A stretch of DNA of 64,000 nucleotides from Siphonodentalium dalli (Eukaryota > Mollusca > Scaphopoda > Gadilida > Siphonodentaliidae), in the NCBI GenBank assembly GCA_032622095.1, contig CP136061.1, positions 54,511,762 to 54,575,761 on the forward strand. Reading direction: 5' to 3'. The notes beneath the pieces were generated by a model, which did not search any database, was not told the DNA's origin, and saw nothing but the letters and a program-made list of their open reading frames with translations. Position 1 is the stretch's first letter; each line of letters starts with the position of its first letter. Positions 53,733 through 63,683 of the stretch are shown one piece after another. A program made the translations under genes and the position numbers.

Positions 53733-53980
53733 CGTTGTTGGGAAGTATTTGCCATTATTATTTGTATGTTTATCTGAATGCCATCGTGTGATTTTCTTGT
53801 CTGAGTAATCTGAACTGAAGAAGGCCCAAGGCTGAAAGCTTTTGAAGAGCGAGTTCATTTAATTACCAATGTTCAGGTTTCCACATCTCATGGTCCATTT
53901 ATTCATTCCTAACATCTATTATTGCAGTTTGTGTTGACATGCACCCCTGCTATGTACATACTCCTATCTGGAGGCATCAA

Positions 53981-54239
53981 CAAGCCTTGAAATAGTGTGT
54001 CTGTCATTTGCAGAATGAGGTCCCAGGAGGGTGAATTTAGTGATGCTACCCCACATAGCGGGCTAGTATCACCAAATTCACCCTCTGGGGACCTCATTCT
54101 GCTTACACCTCAGCAGAATGAGGTTCCCAGAGGGTGAATTTCGTAGGTCCTACCATAGCAGTTGATGCCTAAAGCATCACTAAATTCAAACTCTGGGGAC
54201 CTCATTCTGCAAATGACAGACACCCTATTTCAAGACTTG
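53981..54239. mobile_element. MITE-C copy 11, short form, target duplication GGCATCAA
   Basis: CAAGCCTTGAAATAG to CTATTTCAAGACTTG with GGCATCAA on each side (53973-53980, 54240-54247). Third copy with an exact 8-bp duplication. Confidence 0.93.
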
Positions 54240-54247
54240 GGCATCAA

Positions 54248-54530
54248 CATGATCTGTGGAAATAGCTCCCCACTTTGCGAACTATCACCCTAACTCAGTT
54301 TTGAAACCACAGCGTCCATGTAGGCAGGATCCAATTGCGCCTCCCACACTTGTATAAATCATATGGCAGTCAGGCAAGATCTTTAGATACCCATTGGTCC
54401 GGGGTTCCACCAAAAAATGGTCAGGTGTGCCCGAAAGCAAACAAGGGCAAGGTGGGCACAACATCAAGAAAGGGCACTTTTTTCAGTTAAATGTAATGGC
54501 ATAAATTCCTAAAGGGTAAATTTATAAAGC
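54248..54530. other. unannotated, with a minus-strand open patch
   Basis: A minus-strand frame at 54285-54467 is Cys-rich and GC-richer than background, but it matches no family I recognise and has no clear splice pair. Confidence 0.4.
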
Positions 54531-54540
54531 ATTTAATAGG

Positions 54541-54620
54541 CAAAAACAAAAACAAACGGTTTTGATTCTCAGTCATCGCCGCATCAAAAAAATGGCCTGC
54601 GTTGGACCATTTTATTCCGA
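54541..54620. repeat. end of the GGCCAAAAAA-type element
   Basis: AAACGGTTTTGATTCTCAG...CGCCGCAT...TGGCCTGCGTTGG matches the left end of the element at 5972. No partner right end was found, so the Crypton-like gene may or may not be inside it. Confidence 0.5.
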
Positions 54621-54866
54621 TTTTGGATTTCAACCATAGTTGTAAACCGTTAACAGGAAACTGTCACACGGAAATTATAGTTATGTTTCAAATATCGAAT
54701 AGGAGCTTGTCACCACAGGCTGTTCAAACCGCCATGTTTATTGGTCAAATGTGTTGAAATATTTGGATAAAAGCAGGAAGTTGGATATTGAATGAGTTGT
54801 CTGTCAACCTGTCCTTGGTAATGTTTGCACAGTAAGTAAGTAACCTGCAAGATAGAGTTTTTCCCC

Positions 54867-56015
54867 TTGCTATGCTATTGCCATCAAACGTACGAAGCTA
54901 CATTCGAGACACCGTTACAAACATTGGATTACTGGCTGTCGAAATTCGCATATGAGGTTAGGCGCAGTGACGGACAGCCCTATCCACCTGCCACATTGGA
55001 GCAATTGTTTGCCAGAATTCAATGTTACATGCGGACAGAACTGGACATGGTGGGTGTAAAATTCTTCCAACCCAATGACGTTTCATTCAAAAATTCCAGG
55101 AGAGCCGTTGATGCACGTATGAAAGAGCTGACAGCCGCAGGGATAGGCATTAAGAAGAAACGAACTTACCCTGTTCTTATAGAAGACGAGACAGCCCTTT
55201 GGGATAAGGGCGTATTCGACGAGAATACTTCTGTCGGACTGACAAACATTGTGTTTTTTTATAACTGTAAAGCATTCGGATTTCGGGCTATGGACGAGCA
55301 CAACAAGCTACAGGCTAAACAATTCAAAATTGTGTTTAAACATGAACTTCATTTAAATGCGCTTGTTTTCGAAGGAAGAGCAAGTAAAAATGTGCAAGGC
55401 GGACTTACGCAGCGAAAAGTTGAACCGAAGTTGATTGAACACGTTGCCCAGCCAGACAATACGCGGTGTTTGGTGAAGATATTCAAGAAGTATTTGTCGC
55501 TTATTCCAAATGAGAGTCAATTCTACCGGCGACCTTTGGACCCCAGACCGGGAACCAATGTTCCCAGATACGGGAAACAAACAATTGGAGTAAACACACT
55601 TTCGCAAATGATGAGAACGCTCTTCAAATCGGCCAACATTGACACCACCGACCGAGTGATTCGTAATCATAGTGGGAAGGTTACCTGTTGTACAACGTTA
55701 TATAACGCGGGATTTGGGGATCAAGCTGTTACTAGTCGCAGCGGTCACCGAAGTGATGCTGTACAAATGTACAAACGACAGTTGGAACCTCTTAAACTAG
55801 CGATAAGTCAAAGTGTGAATCCACCGGTTCCGGATAGTGAACCCATCAGTGCAAAAATCGCGAAAGTGGAAACTCGTTGCACGTGTGGTGCTGCTTCAGT
55901 TCCAACTACTTGTAGCACGCCTAAACGATCGGATTTATTTAGAATCAGAGTGCCCGAACACTACAAGTCTGTTCTCATAATTAAAGGCGACAAAGAAATT
56001 GAGATTGACTTGTGA
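54867..56015 (+). CDS. Crypton-derived DUF3504 tyrosine-recombinase-like protein
   Basis: An intronless frame of about 382 codons, GC-richer than its surroundings. The N-terminal part (about residues 18-95: LDYWLSKFAYEVR, PYPPATLEQL, MKELTAAGIG) is the SAM-like/core-binding region typical of DUF3504 proteins (ZMYM2/3/4, QRICH1, KCTD1-type Crypton derivatives). The catalytic half shows FGFRAMDEH with box I Arg140, ASK with Lys174, NHSGK with His268 but Lys271 where Arg is canonical, GHRSDAV with His294, and MYKR with nucleophile Tyr302. So R-K-H-K-H-Y is seen instead of R-K-H-R-H-Y. Lys271 is AAG, one transition from Arg AGG. The frame is open from 54840 (TAA at 54837). The position used begins at TTG. 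The first ATG in frame is 55029, after the conserved start of the domain, so an upstream exon or an eroded N-terminus is likely. The tail (residues 310-382) has a Cys cluster CTCGAAS. It could be a mobile Crypton ORF or a domesticated host gene. I cannot tell which. Confidence 0.85.
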   Translation: MLCYCHQTYEATFETPLQTLDYWLSKFAYEVRRSDGQPYPPATLEQLFARIQCYMRTELDMVGVKFFQPNDVSFKNSRRAVDARMKELTAAGIGIKKKRTYPVLIEDETALWDKGVFDENTSVGLTNIVFFYNCKAFGFRAMDEHNKLQAKQFKIVFKHELHLNALVFEGRASKNVQGGLTQRKVEPKLIEHVAQPDNTRCLVKIFKKYLSLIPNESQFYRRPLDPRPGTNVPRYGKQTIGVNTLSQMMRTLFKSANIDTTDRVIRNHSGKVTCCTTLYNAGFGDQAVTSRSGHRSDAVQMYKRQLEPLKLAISQSVNPPVPDSEPISAKIAKVETRCTCGAASVPTTCSTPKRSDLFRIRVPEHYKSVLIIKGDKEIEIDL

Positions 56016-56040
56016 TTACAGATGTTCCTGAAATTGTAAT

Positions 56041-56046
56041 AATAAA
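56041..56046 (+). other. poly(A) signal AATAAA of the Crypton-like gene
   Basis: AATAAA begins 26 bases after the TGA stop. Such a short 3' untranslated region fits a compact, transcribed single-exon gene. Confidence 0.65.
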
Positions 56047-57128
56047 TTATATAGATTGCATTTTCATTGAAATTTGTTTGATGTTTTGTTTCACCCACCC
56101 CAGCCCACCCATTTTCCGCAGAAGAATGTCAATTGCAACAATTGTGTGTAGTTGTTGAGACAGTCGCACTTGTGTTTTTATTATTAAGCAATCAAACGAC
56201 AATAATTCGAGCGTCTGAACAACTCGCACCTAATTGTCCGTTGTTCAATGCTCGAATGCTTGTTTGTTGATTGCTTGGTAAGACAACCCAAGCGTCTTAA
56301 CCATTGACAAGTGTTGCTGTTAATCAAAAGGTCAAAGGTTTCTATAGCAGGTGTTTGTCGTATGGATGTGGTTCAATGATGTGGTTGCTTTATATTGTTA
56401 TTGAATCACGTCAAGTTCACACTTGAGCACAAATTAAATAATATTGGTTAGTTGTTTATAGGGGGGATAAATCAAAGATTCACATTTAAAATAATTAGAA
56501 CACCCAGTAGCGTATATTATTTATTTTATTCTTTGAACAAGATCATGATTACCCAATACGTTGACAATTAAAATCAGAATTAGATATCTAAGCATAATTA
56601 ATTGAGTTCAGCATCTAGCGATCACACACCTTGCAGACAAACCATAAATTGCCAATGCAAATTGCAATATACAAATGTATGCTGTCGGTGACCAATCATT
56701 TTCGAGGCACGGAATTCCATATAATGCACATCTGTTCTGAACGGAATACATTCCTATGTTGGCAACTTTGTGCTTCTATTTTTGTGATTCCATGCCCAAC
56801 TTAGAATTCCAAATTGGCACCTCAATATTTCCATGCAATTCTTGGAACAATCATTTCAGTCTAAATTTTGGTTGGAATATGAAAATATACAACTTTTGTT
56901 CTAAAACAGACATATCTTACACTAAGTTACTGGTTGTTGTTGCATTATTTAATCAGAACAAAATCAATCTGTTGAATATTATTTGAATAAATTTGAGATG
57001 AGACGTCACTGTAATCCTGAGTCTAACACAGTCCTCAGCTGTCTTGTAGCTACAATTTAGAAAGTTTTCTGCAAGTGCATGGTGCTAATATTCTGATGTA
57101 GATAAATTAGTGAGCGATCCATGCTGCA
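56047..57128. other. downstream flank of the Crypton-like gene
   Basis: Contains a degenerate inverted repeat at about 56188-56287 (AAGCAATCAAACGACAA... with ...TTGTTTGTTGATTGCTT), about 70 percent paired, with a GCGTCT/AGACGC-like centre. No further exon supported. Confidence 0.5.
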
Positions 57129-57305
57129 GTGAATTTATTTAAGATATGAATGAAGTTTGAGTGTGTTTTATTGAAGGGTATACATGTAGATAGCTCTGTG
57201 GCCATCAGGCATGTTATTCGTGAATCACACTAAATGTGTTCCTACGGCCACAGCGACATACTCTCTCAATAAAACACACTAAAACTGCATTCACTTCTTA
57301 TATTT
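57129..57305. repeat. foldback repeat (AGTGTGTTTTATTGA arms)
   Basis: AGTGTGTTTTATTGAAGGGTAT pairs with ATACTCTCTCAATAAAACACACT, and CTGTGGCC with GGCCACAG nearer the centre. Weaker pairing extends outward. Probably another MITE, but a single copy was seen. Confidence 0.7.
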
Positions 57306-57481
57306 ATATAGCTTTTTTCTTATTAATTTATATATAAACTCATAAAAAATTTGTTATATGTCGGAAGTGTGGATATTACACCATGCTGCACTGTAAATTA
57401 ACTTAATATTCTATCATGAATTATGGATCAGTTATTCATTCTACTGTTTTTATTCATCTCGGTCAAATAGATGTGATATCC

Positions 57482-57681
57482 GTTCGTGTTATGGTATGTT
57501 TTTTGGGATATTAAACATATGGCCTAATTTTGTTCGTGTTATTATGGTATGTTTTTTGGGATATTAAACATATGACCTAATTTTGTTCGTGTTATGGTAT
57601 GTTTTTTGGGATATTAAACATATGACCTAATTTTGTTCGTGTTATGGTATGTTTTTTGGGATATTAAACATATGACCTAAT
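57482..57681. repeat. 50-bp tandem repeat, four copies
   Basis: The unit begins TTCGTGTTATGGTATG and ends CATATGACCTAATTTTG. The second copy has a 3-bp ATT insertion and the first has GGCC for GACC. It lies about 100 bases before the transmembrane exon. Confidence 0.93.
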
Positions 57682-57788
57682 TGGCAATTGACCAACCATG
57701 GAACAGGATTTAGTGTAACACTTAACACACTGTAAATATTAACACATATTGTAATCTTTTTACATTGTTGAATTTTTTTTCCTTCCAG

Positions 57789-58047
57789 TGATGGAGGAGA
57801 CGGAACAGCTCGCCCTTGTCGTGTCCTGCTCAGTCGCGGCACTGTTTGGACTCGTCTTCGTCCTGTTCTTCTGTAGCTGGTGCTTCAAGAAGAAAAAAGA
57901 TGATAGTCTTGTTAACAGCGATGATGAGGGAGGATCGCGAATATCCAGTTCGAGCTACAAACACGTCTCGCTGTCGGAGGAAGAGATCAGCTCCACTGGA
58001 CGGAAGCGCAACTACCAGAAATCACCGGCTGGCAGAACTACCATCGA
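57789..58047 (+). CDS. transmembrane exon of an unrecognised membrane protein
   Basis: Preceded by a strong acceptor (GAATTTTTTTTCCTTCCAG) and ended by the donor GA|GTATGT. From the ATG at 57791 the frame reads MEETEQ, a 25-residue hydrophobic segment (LALVVSCSVAALFG... to SWCF), then KKKK, an acidic stretch (VNSDDEGG), a Ser run, YKHVSLSEEE and a basic stretch (GRKRNYQK). This is the order of a single-pass protein with a basic stop-transfer and a phosphorylatable tail. Entry phase is 1 and exit phase 2. The ATG has a good Kozak context, so it may be either an internal Met or the true start. Unspliced, the frame would stop at the TTAA of the adjoining MITE-B. I do not recognise the family. 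Some receptors and synaptotagmin-like proteins have similar segments. Confidence 0.62.
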
Positions 58048-58077
58048 GTATGTATCAATCATTACAGAGTTTGGCTA

Positions 58078-58334
58078 TTAACCATTCCATGACTCGAGCT
58101 TCCTGAGATTTTGCGAATACCATGTGCCAATGCATTCTCTTATGCATGCTAGTCTCCCATAGGGAGCCTCGCATAAGAATGCATTGGCCTAACAATATTT
58201 ACATTGACCTTGTGAGCCAGTGAATTCTCTTATATATGCGAGGCTCCCTATGTTAGTCTTGCATATATAAGAGAATGTACTGGCACAGGATCTTCAATGC
58301 TGCACCAGCGCAGCTCCCATCATGAAAGGGTTAA
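58078..58334. mobile_element. MITE-B copy 8, 30 bases after the exon donor
   Basis: TTAACCATTCCATGACTCG to ATCATGAAAGGGTTAA. The first hairpin is shortened (CTTATGCATGCTAG). It inserted just inside the presumed intron. Confidence 0.9.
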
Positions 58335-58434
58335 ACCTAAGGCACAAATTTCAATGTTTCTGTAACTGTTATGATCGAAATCGTAACATGTACAGTATGA
58401 AGTCATATGACATGTTGTAAGTGTCGGCGCACAA

Positions 58435-58490
58435 TATCCCGATTGTCCCCAATTAATCCGGCTGCAGGATAAATTGGGGACAATCGGGAC
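58435..58490. repeat. small hairpin
   Basis: CCCGATTGTCCCCAATT pairs exactly with AATTGGGGACAATCGGG around a loop of about 18 bases. Confidence 0.85.
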
Positions 58491-58680
58491 CGTGAGCACC
58501 TAATAATGGAGCAGATTTTGTCGATATATTATTAATATTATTTAATTTATTATTAATAAATACTGGTCTTTAGAAATACATATTAATATAAACCACCATG
58601 ACTAGCTATAGTATCTAGATAGGCCGACCACACCAGTTGGCTATACAGACTACAGTGACCATAGCATGATTTTATGAAAA

Positions 58681-58753
58681 TCCAACTCGTGTGCGCTGAC
58701 CCCCCCCCAATCCCCCCCCCCCCCCACCCCCCCCCCCCCCCCCCCCCCCCCCC
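58681..58753. repeat. long poly-C tract
   Basis: About 70 bases of nearly pure C with two A interruptions. The longest C tract in the window, and a likely sequencing or assembly weak point. Confidence 0.9.
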
Positions 58754-59080
58754 TTTGGATACATAATTTTAATTGTCATTCATTCGCGTGTAGCCGAGCG
58801 TAATGAATGGAATCGCCCCCTGAACAATATATAAAGTACAAGTTGGAATTGAAGTTTATGCAATGATTTTTGTCAGAATTAATTTGTTTACTTTTAAAAA
58901 ATGTCAACCCCAACAAGAGCAGCCATTTGAGGTATTTTCCCATTCATAAACTATATCAGTGGGTCATTCATTTTTCAAGGTTTGGGATCAAATGATTTTT
59001 CTGTAGAGTTTTGAATTTGAGACCCCAGAACACCAGACGTGATGTAACTTTCAGTACAGATGTCTGACATCTTCATGTTA
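58754..59080. other. unannotated sequence
   Basis: No supported feature. Confidence 0.5.
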
Positions 59081-59084
59081 GTTT

Positions 59085-59335
59085 CAGTAATCAGCCACCT
59101 TGCTGACTGGATCAAGTGATTTTTTTGGTTGATTGACAGATGCCAAATTCTTCAGCCACCTGGTGAAATGATTTTATTTGTATGGAATTTTCCATGATTG
59201 ACAGGTGTCAGGAATTTGGCTCAAACATCTGTTCTCTGAGCCACCTGGTATGATATCATCAGCATGGAATTTTCCATGATTCCCCTGTGATTGACAGGTG
59301 TCAGAGAATTGGGTCATGAACACCTGTGCTCTGAT
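59085..59335. repeat. ~80-bp degenerate tandem repeat, three units
   Basis: CAGCCACCTGGTGAAATGAT... TGGAATTTTCCATGATTGACAGGTGTCAG recurs with variation. TGGAATTTTCCATGATT is exact in two units. Confidence 0.8.
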
Positions 59336-59855
59336 TCCCTGAGTGAACTTCTGAGTTCTGATTTCAGAACAGGGTCAGCAAGTCACTCAAATGTTCTGAG
59401 CTGAAACTCAAATAAAATAGTTCATATTAGACGCAGTAAGATGGCCTCTAAAAATATCTGGCAATTATGTAAGGAAAAAATAGAGAAAATTTAATGCTGA
59501 GTGGGGGTGGATTAGGACATGACAACCTTTTTTTTACGAAATATAATAAAATAAGTCTAAAAAATTAATAGAATTATAATGCACTATAATCAGCAGGTTT
59601 TTCTAAATTTGTAGATTCTACACAAATTCAAGAAGCATAACTCTATCGATTTAGTTGCTAGTAACGGAGAATGTTATTGGGATATTGATTTCTGCGTATG
59701 ATTTTAGGATAGCTCCCCTTTACTCAGTAATCTAGCTGGTCTGGTGGTTTTAAAATTTCAGAATGGTTACAAATAAACTTTCTAAATAGTTTATCTTTTC
59801 TTCAATAAGTTGAGTTCATGTTATCTATGCATGCTATTACTGGCCAGTCAATTTT
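59336..59855. other. unannotated sequence
   Basis: A GTTCTGATTTCAG acceptor-like site at about 59366 is followed by a stretch that soon closes. No exon called. Confidence 0.45.
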
Positions 59856-60120
59856 TAGCTCAACGAAGTCAAGTTTGAGCTATTGCAATGGGTTGGCATC
59901 CATCCGTCCATCCATGCATGTGTCTGTGCGTCTGTCTGTGCATCAACAATTTCTGTTAGCACACCCTACAGATCACATCTCTCATCCAATCGTCACCAAA
60001 CTTCATATAGATCTTCGAGGTGACCTCTAGATGGGAGCCATCATTTTTTTCTGAAATTTGTTGAAAAAACATGGCCACCAGCAGCCATCTTGGATTTGAA
60101 ATTTTAATCCATCGTCACAC
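59856..60120. repeat. CATCCGTCC-containing repeat
   Basis: AGCTCAACGAAGTCAAG... with its partial complement CTTGAC/TTTGAGCT, then GTCC/CATCC/GTCTGT microsatellite and CACCAAACTTCATATAG. Same general architecture as 7307 and 39750. Ends unclear. Confidence 0.5.
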
Positions 60121-60760
60121 CCGGCAGCCTGCATTTATTGGAGAATTGTTGAGATATCGTTCATCTCAAAACAAAGTATGCTATTATCGTATATTTATCA
60201 GGTGATTGTTGGTCATGTGGTGTAACTTATGGTTTGATTAAATGACAGTGGGTGTCTATTTCATAACTTAATCATGTAATATAACCTAAACAAATGTGAT
60301 CCGATTTCGAACTTTTCTGACACTCAGATTAGCGTAACAAGTCTGGATCATTTTGTCTGTGCCTTACTCAGTTCATGAGGTGGAAGGGGGGGGGGGGGGG
60401 GATATGTTCTACCACATGTTTTGCAACTAACACTTTTTAAAAGAAATTTCTAGACCCAGTATAGATGACATTGCATGTAATTTAAATTTTAGCTTATAAA
60501 TAGGTAACCCAAAGTTATAGAATATCACAACCTGTAACGATAGAGGCACGCTGCCTGTCAATGGCACCATGTCTGACTTTCTATATAGTGCAAGTGATGA
60601 AAATGATGCCTCCATGGCTAAAATCGGAAATCACCAGCGTAAAAAGTTTGAATAGAACAATAAGCAGACCCACTGAGATCCTAATGGAATCACTAACTTT
60701 CTTTGGCATCAGTTAAAAATTATATAAACTTGTCCTCATATCTGATTGGCTACAACACCG
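60121..60760. other. unannotated, presumed intron of the membrane gene
   Basis: Holds a G run (60387-60400) and no recognised repeats. Nothing else supported. Confidence 0.45.
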
Positions 60761-60791
60761 TGTTCACCATGTCCCCCGTCACCCTTAACAG

Positions 60792-60882
60792 CAGGATTGA
60801 GGAAGAGAATGTACGCGAAGCATCGGAATATATGAATGGCCCCTTGAACTGGCAATTTCCACCAATTGTCATGTTGCTCTAG
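60792..60882 (+). CDS. possible terminal exon following the transmembrane exon
   Basis: The acceptor CCCGTCACCCTTAACAG|CAG|G is a tandem NAGNAG site (exon start 60792 or 60795). From it the frame reads RIEEENVREASEYMNGPLNW, then QFPPIVMLL and a TAG stop at 60880. It needs phase 2 from the preceding exon, exactly what the transmembrane exon leaves. The acidic, GC-richer peptide looks coding. No internal donor is evident, so it would be terminal, with MITE-A copy 19 in or near the 3' untranslated region. No AATAAA is obvious downstream. Length is short, so chance is not excluded. Confidence 0.35.
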
Positions 60883-60932
60883 CACGTCATCTTGATATCA
60901 CCTGGCACCCAATCTATATTATATGTCGGCTA

Positions 60933-61131
60933 CCGTAATGCCCTAAATAATCGACTCCTTAATGACAGCAGAATTATGGGTAAATTTTCAGGATTTAGTC
61001 GGAAATATGGCTTGTTGCCATTCCCCGAGAGCTTTCCGATGAATGGCAACAAGCTATATTTCCGACTAAATCCTGAAAAATTACCCATAATTCTGCTGTG
61101 GTTAAGGAGTCGATTATTTAGGGCATTACTG
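60933..61131. mobile_element. MITE-A copy 19, near-complete
   Basis: TA-flanked with start CCGTAATGCCC. The left half of the loop is deleted (GCCATTCCCCGAGAGC). Confidence 0.9.
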
Positions 61132-61161
61132 TATATAATTCTTCTTATTGGCGTGAATTAA

Positions 61162-61398
61162 TTAACCCTTTCATGACTGGAGCTGACTGAAATTTTACCG
61201 TAAAACCCGTAGGGGGCCTCACATATATAAGAGAATGCATTGGCTTAACAATATTTACCTTGACCTTGTATCAAAGCCAGTGAATTCTCTTATATATGCG
61301 AGGCTCCCTATAGGTGATTCGCATATATAAGAGAATGCATTGCTACAGGATCTTTAATACTGGATAGGCGCAGCTCCTAGCTGTCATGAAATGGTTAA
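61162..61398. mobile_element. MITE-B copy 9
   Basis: TTAACCCTTTCATGACTGG to GCTGTCATGAAATGGTTAA. The left arm of the first hairpin is deleted (AAACCCGTAGGGGGCCTC). Confidence 0.88.
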
Positions 61399-61427
61399 TG
61401 TGAGGACTGATGAACAACAACATGTTA

Positions 61428-61623
61428 CAGTAATGCCCTAAATAATTGACTCCTTAACCATAGCAGAATTATGGGTAATTTTTCAGGATTTAGTCGGAAA
61501 TATGGCTTGTTGCTCAGTGAGATCTTTCCGATGAATGGCAACAAGCCATATTTCCGATTAAATCCTAAAAAATTACCCATAATTCTGCTGCAGTTAAGGA
61601 GTCGATTATTTAGGGCATTACTG
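61428..61623. mobile_element. MITE-A copy 20, loop-shortened
   Basis: TA-flanked, GGTAATTTTTC subtype on both arms. The loop lacks CCATTCATCGGAAAG on the left. Confidence 0.9.
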
Positions 61624-61754
61624 TATCTCCGGCAACATGGTGGGGTACATGGTGATATGATTCCTGGATGTCTCTATTTGAACCGGAGGCCTACACAGGT
61701 TGTCCAATTGGTATTTCAGTATCAAAGGATATATAATGTCCTAATGACTACAGA

Positions 61755-61941
61755 CAGTAATGCCCAAAATAATCGACTCCTTAACCACAGCAGAATTATG
61801 GGTAACTTTTCAGGATTTAGTCGGAAATATGGCTCTGAGAGCTTTCCGATGAATGGCAACAAGCCATTCATCCAACTAAATCCTGAAAAGTTACCCATAA
61901 TTCTGCTGTGGTTAAGGAGTCGATTATTTAGGGCATTACTT
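61755..61941. mobile_element. MITE-A copy 21, loop-shortened
   Basis: Left terminus is preceded by GA, not TA. The right terminus reads GCATTACTTTA. The left loop half is deleted (ATATGGCTCTGAGAGC). Confidence 0.88.
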
Positions 61942-61949
61942 TATTTAAG

Positions 61950-62705
61950 AGCCAGTGACAGTGGGCATATCCTGATAAAAGACACCAGCTGCAGAATTGC
62001 TTAATGGACACTGTTTTTTGTAAGGCGCTGCTCTATAACAGAATTCCATGAGGGAGGATCTAATGTCAACGAGTGATTATCCTTTTTTGATTGCCATCAA
62101 TAATCCATTAAGCAATCTCAATCAAGCTGTTTATTCACCAATCTACAACATGTATTTGGCCTGGTATCTGGACATTTTTGCCACCCACAAGAGCTGACAT
62201 GTACATGTATGACGTCACAATTGCTATTTTGGGGTTTTGCTCAAAATTGTTGATGCAATATACTGCCGACATTTGTGGCGTTTTGTGTCATATACCGATT
62301 TGGTTTATTATTGTTTATCACAAACACATACTGATAGCATTATAAGTTTATGAAAAAATGTGACTTTGTGCGGGATTGAAGACAATACATATTTATCTGC
62401 TGGGTAGGCTTGCAATTTGCTCCATCAGAAGGTTGGTGTTTTGATTACCAAGCCTTAATTGTCACTAGTTAAATTCTATGTCTGTTTAATAATACACTGC
62501 TGTGTATAAACCATATGGCTGCTTTAGTTCCCAGACAACTGCTTCATATATAATGTTTGTGGTTGATATTTGCATGGAAATCCCCATTAAAATTGATCAC
62601 GTCACCTCCCCCTTAAAGCAGTGTACAACATGATCTAATAGAATTTTTTCCCAGGAAATAAACCAATGCTAGCACTGCTGTTAATTAACCTCTTGGCTGA
62701 TATTC
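61950..62705. other. unannotated sequence
   Basis: Unique AT-rich DNA without supported features. Confidence 0.5.
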
Positions 62706-62709
62706 TATA

Positions 62710-62898
62710 TATTCGACTTCTTATAGCCACATCAGAATTATGGGTAATTTTTCAGGATTTAGTTGAAAATATGGCTTGTTGCCATTCATCGGAAAGCTCT
62801 CACTGAGAGCTTTCCGATGAATGGCAACAAGCCATGTTTCCAACTAAATCCTGAAAAATTACCCATAATTCTGGAGTGGATTATTTAGAGCATTACTG
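62710..62898. mobile_element. MITE-A copy 22, ends eroded, with duplicated flank
   Basis: Both arms have the GGTAATTTTTC subtype. The left terminus and part of the right arm (TTCTGGAGTGGATT) are lost. The adjoining 62899-63067 repeats the flank of MITE-A copy 16, so the two loci are a segmental duplication. Confidence 0.9.
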
Positions 62899-63067
62899 TA
62901 AGACCATGCAGAGGATTAATTCCACTGGGAAACAAACTTGGCTAATTTAAATTAGAACCCTAGAACTCCATTAGGGTGGATTACAATTCTGCACTATTTG
63001 ATATGAACCTGATGTGACATTATTTATATTGATCATAACACTCTGTGCAGTATGTGTGTCTTGATCG
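62899..63067. repeat. copy of the flank at 41392-41550
   Basis: AGACCATGCAGAGG...GTGTGTCTTGATC, with a small insertion (CCCTAGAA) relative to the other copy. Homology ends at GATC. Confidence 0.88.
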
Positions 63068-63683
63068 GCATATCTACCTAAAATGTCATGCTGTGTGATA
63101 TAATATACTGATATGGACCTACTTCCGTGCACAAGTAAAGCAGTCGTCATTCATGAGGGGAAATAAGAAATTATTACAACTGAACCAGTACGTGTATCTT
63201 GACATTTCAATGTATGGTGTTCCAGGATTGGTAATAGGATATTAGCCTTTGCATGAAGTCATTTTTATGGTTTTCGCGACATTCCCATTATAAATGTCCA
63301 CTGCAAATGGGCAGAATATCAACGTCCCCGGCATCATTCAGCAGTGAAGAGGTTAAGCGTTTTCAATAATCCATTAGTTTGAAAATGTTGACTCATATGC
63401 AGATGATGCAGTTTTTGTAAAAATTTCTCATGACTATCAACACTTAAATAGCTCTTAAATTTTCTAGACAAACCTAACAATATAAATTTTCATGACCTTT
63501 CATTACCATAATGATAGCAATCCATATAGTCTTACGAAATATGCATTCAGGTTTCTAGGCTCATTTTTACAAAACCTAATTTTTTTTCTTCATTTAGTTT
63601 CTAGTCAGTTATACCATATTTGGAACGAGAAGTGCTAGATAAATGATACTAATTTGTTTGATATACTGTACATTTATTTCAGA
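63068..63683. other. unannotated sequence
   Basis: No supported gene or repeat. Confidence 0.5.

Noticed and set aside
5539-54097. Recurring peptide MRSPEGEFSDA...SPSGDLIL
   Set aside because: Translation of the MITE-C cassette on either strand.
15332-62004. Recurring peptide NNRLLNHSRIMGNFSGFSRKYG in many frames
   Set aside because: It is the translation of the MITE-A left arm, and its mirror (YFRLNPEKLPIILL) is the right arm. Not a protein family.
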